NCBI GenBank assembly: GCA_937871715.1
Contig: CALMOE010000288.1
Location: 1 to 63,242, forward strand
DNA length: 63,242 nucleotides
Direction of reading: 5' to 3'
From: an uncultured Geobacter sp.
Lineage (GTDB): Bacteria; Desulfobacterota; Desulfuromonadia; Geobacterales; DSM-12255
Part shown: positions 57,472-63,242 of the stretch, piece after piece
Layout of the letters: every line of letters begins with the position of its first letter
Numbering within the stretch: the stretch's first letter is position 1
Position numbers and translations under genes: made by a program
The notes under the pieces: generated by a model
The model's input: the letters and a program-made list of their open reading frames with translations, nothing else
Told to the model about the DNA's origin: nothing
The model's database searches: none

Positions 57472-57501
57472 TTGACAGTCACCGGCTGATTTACCTATAA
57501 A
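57472..57501 (+). promoter_or_regulatory. Sigma-70 promoter of the UbiD-family gene
   Basis: TTGACA (57472-57477) and TATAAA (57496-57501) are separated by 18 bp, 76 bases before the start codon. The leader contains two hairpins, AGCCTTC/GAAGGCT and CCGGGG/CCCCGG (57543-57561). The second lies directly before the ribosome-binding site. Confidence 0.68.
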
Positions 57502-57577
57502 CCTCAAGAGCCTTCTCTGAAGGCTAGGAAACGTCACGAGATCCGGGGAGTTGTCCCCCGGTTGGAGGAGCAGCAAG

Positions 57578-59419
57578 ATGGGATACAGGAACCTGCAGGA
57601 GTGCGTTGCCGACCTGGAGCAGCGTGGTATGCTGGTCAGGATCGAGACGGAGATCGATCCTGACCAGGAGATGGGGTGCATACAGCGCAGGGTCTACGAG
57701 GCGGGGGGGCCGGCGCTCCTCTTCACCAATCCCAAGGGGGGCTCCTTTCCCATGCTCGGGAACCTCTTCGGTACCCTGGAGCGGACCCGTTTCCTCTTCC
57801 GCGATACTCTGGGAAGGATAGAGAAGCTGGTTTCACTCAAGATCAACCCTGCGGCTGCCCTGAAAAATCCACTGGTCTATGCCGGGACGCTTCCGGCGGC
57901 CATGAGCCTCCTCCCCAGGTGCGTGGCAAACGGCCCGATCCTCGGCAACCGGACTACCATTGACCGGTTGCCCCAGCTCAAATCCTGGCCCATGGACGGC
58001 GGTCCGTTCATCACCCTCCCACAGGTTTATTCGGAGAGCGTCAGCCGCCCGGGGCTGCGCCACTCCAACCTGGGGATGTACCGGGTGCAGCTCTCCGGCA
58101 ACCGTTACGAGACAAACCGGGAGGTGGGTATCCACTACCAGATCCACCGGGGGATAGGGGTGCACCACAGCGAGGCGATCGAGAAGGGGTTACCCTTCCG
58201 GGTGAGCATCTTCGTCGGCGGCCCACCCTCCCTGACCGTGGCCGCGGTCATGCCCCTCCCCGAAGGTCTTCCCGAGCTCTCCTTCGCCGGCCTTCTCGGC
58301 GGCCACCGGCTCCCCATGGTCTGCCGGCCAGGGCTGCTCCCCATGCCGGCGGAGGCCGATTTCTGCATCACCGGGATCATCGACCCGGATAAAACACTCC
58401 CCGAGGGGCCCTTCGGCGATCACCTCGGGTACTACAGTCTGGCCCACGACTTCCCGGTGCTCCGGGTGGAGGAGGTCTTCCACCGCCACGGCGCCATCTG
58501 GCCCTTCACCACCGTCGGACGCCCCCCCCAGGAGGACACCTCCTTCGGCGCTTTCATCCACGAACTGACCGGTGAGCTGATCCCCACGGTGCTCCCCGGC
58601 ATCAGGGGGGTTCATGCGGTGGACGCCGCCGGGGTCCATCCGCTCCTCCTGGCAATCGGCAGCGAGCGCTACGTCCCCTACGCCGAGCGGCGGGAGCCGC
58701 TGGAGCTCCTTACCCAGGCCAGTGCCATCTTCGGCCAGGGGCAGCTCTCCCTTGCCAAGTACCTCTTCATAGTTCCCCACGAGGACAATCCGCCGGATAT
58801 CCACCACGTTGACGAGTTCCTGCGGTTTGTCCTGGAGAGGGCCGACTGGCGCACCGATCTCCACTTTCACACCGCCACCACCATCGACACCCTGGACTAC
58901 TCCGGCAGCGCCCTCAACAGGGGGTCGAAACTGGCCGTGGCCGTGGCCGGCCAGGTAAGGCGGGCACTCTCCACGGAGCTCCCCCCTGGCCTGCGCCTGC
59001 CGGAAGGCTTTTTAAACCCCCGCATCTGTCTCCCCGGGGTCGTGGCGGTTTCCGGGCCCTCCTGCACGAGCGGCCGCAACTCAGCCGATCCGGTGATGGA
59101 GTCATTCTGTCTGGAGCTGGAGGAGTCTGGCTCTCTGCCGGACGGGCTACCCCTGGTGGTCGTGGTTGATGACAGCGACTTCACCTCCCGCACCCTGAAC
59201 AACTTCCTCTGGAGCGTATTTACCCGTTCCAACCCGGCCTCGGACATCTATGGCATCGGCTCGTTCACCCACTGCAAGCACTGGGGGTGCCGGGGGGGGC
59301 TGGTGATCGACGCCCGTGTAAAGCCCTACCATGCCCCGCCACTGGTGGAGGACCCGGCGGTAGTTAGCCGCGTCGAGGCCCTGGCCGCCCCCGGCGGGCC
59401 GCTGCATGGACTCTATTAG
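57578..59419 (+). CDS. UbiD-family decarboxylase
   Basis: This 613-residue enzyme belongs to the prenylated-FMN-dependent UbiD (de)carboxylases. Family segments are LGMYRVQL, GGPPSLTVAAVMPLPEG, GLLGG-RLPMV, DKTLPEGPFGDHLGYYS with the conserved Glu, and FTTVGRPPQEDTSFG. In this bacterial group such enzymes occur in quinone synthesis or aromatic acid metabolism. The length exceeds the usual 490-residue UbiD by a C-terminal extension. ATG 57578 follows GGAGGAG. No UbiX partner is present here. Confidence 0.87.
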   Translation: MGYRNLQECVADLEQRGMLVRIETEIDPDQEMGCIQRRVYEAGGPALLFTNPKGGSFPMLGNLFGTLERTRFLFRDTLGRIEKLVSLKINPAAALKNPLVYAGTLPAAMSLLPRCVANGPILGNRTTIDRLPQLKSWPMDGGPFITLPQVYSESVSRPGLRHSNLGMYRVQLSGNRYETNREVGIHYQIHRGIGVHHSEAIEKGLPFRVSIFVGGPPSLTVAAVMPLPEGLPELSFAGLLGGHRLPMVCRPGLLPMPAEADFCITGIIDPDKTLPEGPFGDHLGYYSLAHDFPVLRVEEVFHRHGAIWPFTTVGRPPQEDTSFGAFIHELTGELIPTVLPGIRGVHAVDAAGVHPLLLAIGSERYVPYAERREPLELLTQASAIFGQGQLSLAKYLFIVPHEDNPPDIHHVDEFLRFVLERADWRTDLHFHTATTIDTLDYSGSALNRGSKLAVAVAGQVRRALSTELPPGLRLPEGFLNPRICLPGVVAVSGPSCTSGRNSADPVMESFCLELEESGSLPDGLPLVVVVDDSDFTSRTLNNFLWSVFTRSNPASDIYGIGSFTHCKHWGCRGGLVIDARVKPYHAPPLVEDPAVVSRVEALAAPGGPLHGLY

Positions 59420-59463
59420 GGAAAGCCGTTCCAAGGCGATTGTCCGTAGGGAGCTTGCCATCG

Positions 59464-59493
59464 TTGACATCCTTTTCAGCTTCGTGCCATAAT
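59464..59493 (+). promoter_or_regulatory. Sigma-70 promoter of dnaE
   Basis: TTGACA (59464-59469), an 18-bp spacer and CATAAT (59488-59493), about 100 bases before dnaE and after the UbiD-family gene has ended. No terminator lies between, so read-through is also possible. Confidence 0.6.
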
Positions 59494-59590
59494 TGCTAAA
59501 TTATTTTACTCAGGCTAAAAGCGGTTGGCCGGTGGCCGCCGCTCCCTTTCCGCAAACTGCCGCAGTTCAGATCAGGAGCCAGTTTCGTCA

Positions 59591-62500
59591 ATGTCTTTTG
59601 TCCATCTCCATCTCCATACCCAGTACTCTCTCCTGGACGGCGCAAACCGCCTGGGGGACCTGGTCAAGAAGGCCCAGGAGTACAACATGCCGGCCGTGGC
59701 CATCACCGACCATGGCAACATGTTCGGCGCGGTCGAGTTTTACCTCAAGTGCAAGGAGAAGGGGATCAAGCCGATCGTCGGCTCCGAGGTCTACATCGCC
59801 CCTACATCCCGTTTCAGCCGGGAGGGGAGCGAGGAGGTTTCCGGCTATCACCTGGTGCTCCTCTGCCAGGACATCACCGGCTACCGCAACCTCTCCTACC
59901 TGGTCTCCGCCGGCTTCAAGGAGGGGTTCTACTACAAGCCCCGCATTGACAAGGAACTCCTGGAGAAGCACAGCGAGGGGCTGATCTGCCTCTCCGCCTG
60001 CCTCAAAGGGGAGGTGGCCTATCTGGCGGGCCGGGGGAAGATGGACGAGGCTAGGTCCGCGGCCCGCTGGTACGCCGATCTCTTTCCGGGCCGCTACTAC
60101 CTTGAGCTGCAGGAGAACACCCTTCCGGAGCAGGCGGTTGCCAACCAGCGGCTGATGGAGATCGCAGGGGAGCTCAGCCTCCCCCTGGTGGCCACCAACG
60201 ACTGCCATTACCTGAACAGGGAGGATGCCAGGGCCCACGAGGTTCTCCTCTGCATCCAGACCGGCAAGACCATGAACGACGAGAAGCGGATGCGCTTCTC
60301 CGCCGAGGAGTTCTATGTGAAATCCCCGGAGGAGATGGCCGCCGCCTTCCACTATGCGCCAGAGGCCATCGCCAACACCATGGTGATCGCCGATCAGTGC
60401 AACCTTGACCTGGGGAATTTCAAGACATACCACTTCCCCAAGTACGATCCACCCGAGGGGTTGACCCTGGACGACATGCTTGCCGCTGCGGCGAGAAACG
60501 GCCTGGACGCCCGCCTGGCGGCCATCAAGGCTAAGAAGCCGGACTTCACGGCCGAGCAGGAGAAGGGCTATCGTGACCGCCTGGAGATCGAGCTTGCCTG
60601 CATCAAGCAGATGGGGTTTCCAGGTTATTTCCTCATTGTTGCCGACTTCATCAACTGGGCCAAGGACCACGGCATACCGGTCGGCCCCGGCAGGGGCTCG
60701 GCGGCCGGCTCCCTGGTCGCCTACGCCATCCGCATCACCGACATCGACCCTATCCCCTACAACCTCCTCTTCGAGCGGTTCCTCAATCCGGAACGGATCT
60801 CCATGCCCGATATCGACGTAGACTTCTGCACCGACCGGCGTGAGGAGGTGATTCGCTACGTCAGCGAGAAGTACGGGCAGGATAAGGTCTGCCAGATCAT
60901 CACCTTCGGCACCATGTCGGCCAAGGCAGTCATCCGGGACGTCGGCCGGGCGCTGGACATGGCCTACGGCGAGGTGGACAGGATCGCCAAGCTGGTGCCC
61001 GAGGTGCTGAGCATCACCCTGGAGCAGGCCCTCAAGCAGGAGCCGAAGCTGCCGGAGATGATGAACAGCGATCCCCGGGTGAAGGAGCTGATCGAAATTG
61101 CCCTGCGTCTGGAGGGTCTTACCCGCCACGCCTCCACCCACGCAGCCGGCGTGGTTGTCGCCCCCGATGCCATGGAGGAGTTCTGCCCGGTCTACAAGGA
61201 CCAGAAGACCGGCTCCATCAACACCCAGTACTCCATGAAGTACGTGGAGAAGATTGGCCTGGTTAAGTTCGACTTTTTGGGTCTCAAGAACCTGACGGTC
61301 ATCGACAACGCAGTCAAGCTGATCCGGGCCGGCAAGGATCCTGATTTCGACATCAATACTCTGGGCGACGACGATGCCGAGAGCTACGCTCTCATCTCCG
61401 AGGGGAACACCACCGGCGTATTCCAGCTGGAATCCTCGGGGATGAAGGAGATGCTCATCAAGCTCAAGCCCTCCTGCTTCGAGGATGTCATCGCCGCCTG
61501 CGCCCTCTACCGCCCAGGCCCACTGGGGTCGGGGATGGTGGACGACTTCATCGACCGCAAGCACGGCCGCAAGGAGGTCGTCTACGATCTCCCCCAGCTG
61601 GAGCCGATCCTCAAGGACACCTACGGGGTCATCGTCTACCAGGAGCAGGTCATGCAGATCGCCAGGACCCTGGGGGGGTACTCCCTGGGGGGCGCCGACC
61701 TGCTGCGCCGCGCCATGGGTAAGAAGGACCCGGCGGAGATGGCCAAGCAGAAGGATATCTTCCTTGCCGGAGCCAAGGAGAACGGCATCGACCTGAAGAA
61801 GGCGGAGGGGATCTTCGACCTGATGGCCAAGTTCGCCGAGTACGGCTTCAACAAGTCCCACTCCGCCGCCTACGCCCTGGTCGCCTACCACACCGCCTAT
61901 CTAAAGGCCCACTACCCGGTGGAGTTCCTGGCGGCGCTGCTCACCGAGGACATGGGGAGCACGGACAAGGTGGTGAAGAACATCGCCGACTGCCGCGGCA
62001 TGGGGATCGAGGTGCTGCCGCCGGACATCAACCTCTCTGACCTCTCCTTCCGGGTCATCGGCAACTCAATCCGTTTCGGTTTCGGCGCCATCAAGAATGT
62101 CGGCGAGTCGGCCATCCTGGCGATCCTGGAGGCCAGGGGTGACAAGCCGTTCGCCAGCCTGTTCGACTTCTGCGAGCGGGTCGACCTGCGCAAGGTTAAC
62201 AAGCGGGTCATGGAGGCCCTCATCAAGTGCGGTGCCTTCGACTCCAGCGGCGGCAGGCGCTCCGCCATGTTCGCCGCCCTGGAGGAGGCTGCTAACCTGG
62301 GGCAGAAGATTCAGGAGGAGCGGGATAGCGCCCAGACATCCCTCTTCGGCACCGCCGAGATCGTCAAGGGGAACGGCAACGGCGCCGGCAAGCTGCCAGA
62401 GATACCCGAGTGGGATGACAAGCTCCGTCTAGGTTTCGAGAAGGAGGCCCTGGGGTTCTACATCACCGGCCACCCCCTGGGGCGCTACGCCGCGGAGATA

Positions 62501-63049
62501 AAGCGCTTCGCCTCCTTCGACACCGCCTCCATGGCCGAGCTGCCGGACAAGACCGAGGTGCGGGTCTGCGGTGTGGTGAGCGCCCTGAAGGAGTACATCA
62601 CCAAGAAGAACGAGAGGATGGGGTTCGTCACCATCGAGGACATGCTCGGCGGGGTGGAGGTGGTGGTGCTCCCCAACATCTACCCCCAGGTGGCCGAACT
62701 CCTCAAGGGGGAGGACCCACTGCTGGTGGGTGGTCAGTTCGAGAAGGGGGAGAAGGCCAACAAGATCATCGCCTCCTCCGTGCAGCTCCTCATGGAGGTG
62801 AGCGCACGGGAGACGAAGGGGGTCAACGTCACCCTCAAGGGGGATGCCATTGACCCGCCACTCCTGGAGAGGCTGAAGGAGGTCCTCCTGCGCCACCGAG
62901 GCAGCTGCCGCTCCAGGCTGCACATAGTCCTCCCCGATCTCTGCACAACTGTTCTGCGTCTCCCCGAGTCGTGCCAGCTCTCCCCCACAGAGGGATTATC
63001 GCTGGAAGTGGAAGGGTTGTTGGGCTATAATGCCGTCTCTTTCGAGTAG
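59591..63049 (+). CDS. dnaE: DNA polymerase III alpha subunit
   Basis: This is the replicative polymerase, 1152 residues. The N-terminal PHP domain starts MSFVHLHLHTQYSLLDG, and the palm motif PDIDVDFCTDRR lies near residue 406. Other conserved parts are GPGRGSAAGSLVAYA, the tail helix-hairpin region and an OB domain near the C-terminus (GFVTIEDMLGGVEVVV). The start is fixed by the standard N-terminus; GGAG is rather far, 13 bases upstream. An in-frame start 66 bases earlier is not expected. Confidence 0.96.
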   Translation: MSFVHLHLHTQYSLLDGANRLGDLVKKAQEYNMPAVAITDHGNMFGAVEFYLKCKEKGIKPIVGSEVYIAPTSRFSREGSEEVSGYHLVLLCQDITGYRNLSYLVSAGFKEGFYYKPRIDKELLEKHSEGLICLSACLKGEVAYLAGRGKMDEARSAARWYADLFPGRYYLELQENTLPEQAVANQRLMEIAGELSLPLVATNDCHYLNREDARAHEVLLCIQTGKTMNDEKRMRFSAEEFYVKSPEEMAAAFHYAPEAIANTMVIADQCNLDLGNFKTYHFPKYDPPEGLTLDDMLAAAARNGLDARLAAIKAKKPDFTAEQEKGYRDRLEIELACIKQMGFPGYFLIVADFINWAKDHGIPVGPGRGSAAGSLVAYAIRITDIDPIPYNLLFERFLNPERISMPDIDVDFCTDRREEVIRYVSEKYGQDKVCQIITFGTMSAKAVIRDVGRALDMAYGEVDRIAKLVPEVLSITLEQALKQEPKLPEMMNSDPRVKELIEIALRLEGLTRHASTHAAGVVVAPDAMEEFCPVYKDQKTGSINTQYSMKYVEKIGLVKFDFLGLKNLTVIDNAVKLIRAGKDPDFDINTLGDDDAESYALISEGNTTGVFQLESSGMKEMLIKLKPSCFEDVIAACALYRPGPLGSGMVDDFIDRKHGRKEVVYDLPQLEPILKDTYGVIVYQEQVMQIARTLGGYSLGGADLLRRAMGKKDPAEMAKQKDIFLAGAKENGIDLKKAEGIFDLMAKFAEYGFNKSHSAAYALVAYHTAYLKAHYPVEFLAALLTEDMGSTDKVVKNIADCRGMGIEVLPPDINLSDLSFRVIGNSIRFGFGAIKNVGESAILAILEARGDKPFASLFDFCERVDLRKVNKRVMEALIKCGAFDSSGGRRSAMFAALEEAANLGQKIQEERDSAQTSLFGTAEIVKGNGNGAGKLPEIPEWDDKLRLGFEKEALGFYITGHPLGRYAAEIKRFASFDTASMAELPDKTEVRVCGVVSALKEYITKKNERMGFVTIEDMLGGVEVVVLPNIYPQVAELLKGEDPLLVGGQFEKGEKANKIIASSVQLLMEVSARETKGVNVTLKGDAIDPPLLERLKEVLLRHRGSCRSRLHIVLPDLCTTVLRLPESCQLSPTEGLSLEVEGLLGYNAVSFE

Positions 63050-63050
63050 G

Positions 63051-63194
63051 AGGTTGCTGAAAACAAAGTTTCAGCGTAGCTAAAAACAGCCATCTCGTCG
63101 CCGTCCTCGAAAGCCGCCTTGTGCGGCGTAGCGCTGCTTACGCCTCCGCGGGTCTTCCTGCGGGTGCAGCGATCTGACTATTTTTGAGCAACCT
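63051..63194. repeat. Short terminal-inverted-repeat (MITE-like) element after dnaE
   Basis: A 144-bp segment begins AGGTTGCTGAAAAC two bases after the dnaE stop and ends TTTTTGAGCAACCT. The ends are inverted repeats with an 8-bp perfect core. The interior is GC-rich and has no gene. From memory similar segments recur in Geobacter-type genomes, but only one copy is in the window. The remaining 48 bases to the window end hold nothing recognisable. Confidence 0.6.
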
Positions 63195-63242
63195 TGTGGT
63201 TTTTAAACTCGGTTTTTGATGATGTGAATAAAGTGATTTTTT

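Noticed and set aside
59588-61891. 767-codon open frame on the minus strand within dnaE
   Set aside because: It is a shadow of the DNA polymerase gene; no domain or ribosome-binding site supports it.

Overview
The window reads as chromosomal DNA of a Geobacter-like member of the Desulfuromonadota (Geobacterales). The evidence is the thr-tyr-gly-thr tRNA/tuf cluster, the gene order and protein sequences of the translation block, a GEMM-I riboswitch of the Geobacter type, sensor kinases with periplasmic solute-binding domains, a sigma-54 regulatory circuit, and an anaerobic formate dehydrogenase with iron-sulfur and flavin partner subunits. The species cannot be fixed from sequence reading alone.

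Region 1 (1-34.96 kb) is one continuous plus-strand block for translation and transcription. A YgiQ-type radical SAM gene is followed by four tRNA genes (Thr-TGT, Tyr-GTA, Gly-TCC, Thr-GGT), tuf, rpmG, tRNA-Trp, secE, nusG, rplKAJL, rpoB and rpoC. A terminator and a clear sigma-70 promoter then separate the str operon (rpsL, rpsG, fusA and a second, nearly identical tuf). The S10, spc and alpha operons follow without a visible break from rpsJ to rplQ, ending in a strong terminator at 34.93 kb. Regulatory signals inside the block are an L10 leader RNA before rplJ and an attenuator hairpin between rplL and rpoB. Several proteins keep zinc-ligand cysteines (L33, L24, S14, S4, L36, adenylate kinase). 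TTG starts are frequent, and there is no room for infA between map and rpmJ.

Region 2 (35-39 kb) is a minus-strand, tightly packed three-gene operon: a flavin/2Fe-2S reductase subunit, a molybdopterin formate dehydrogenase-like catalytic subunit with a Cys metal ligand, and a subunit with two 4Fe-4S clusters. It looks like a soluble complex coupling formate to NAD(P) or ferredoxin.

Region 3 (39-43.2 kb) starts with a promoter, a GEMM-I riboswitch whose ligand-reading position suggests cyclic AMP-GMP, and an overlapping terminator. Together these control a small secreted protein with a highly charged C-terminal helix. An apparently exported protein-L-isoaspartate methyltransferase follows. 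It converges on, and overlaps by 54 bp, a membrane protein with a spermidine-synthase-like domain.

Region 4 (43.6-53.3 kb) looks like one amino-acid sensing and catabolism system. A histidine kinase with a periplasmic amino-acid-binding domain overlaps a sigma-54-activating response regulator. Next comes an intergenic region with three copies of the palindrome CATAACC-YR-GGTTATG and a consensus -24/-12 promoter. The downstream genes are a large NAD-type glutamate dehydrogenase and a four-gene polar amino-acid ABC transporter.

Region 5 (53.4-63.2 kb) holds an orphan hybrid kinase with an NMT1/THI5-like sensor domain, a membrane protein with nucleoside-recognition (Gate) domains on the minus strand, a UbiD-family decarboxylase, dnaE, and a short terminal-inverted-repeat element immediately after the dnaE stop codon.
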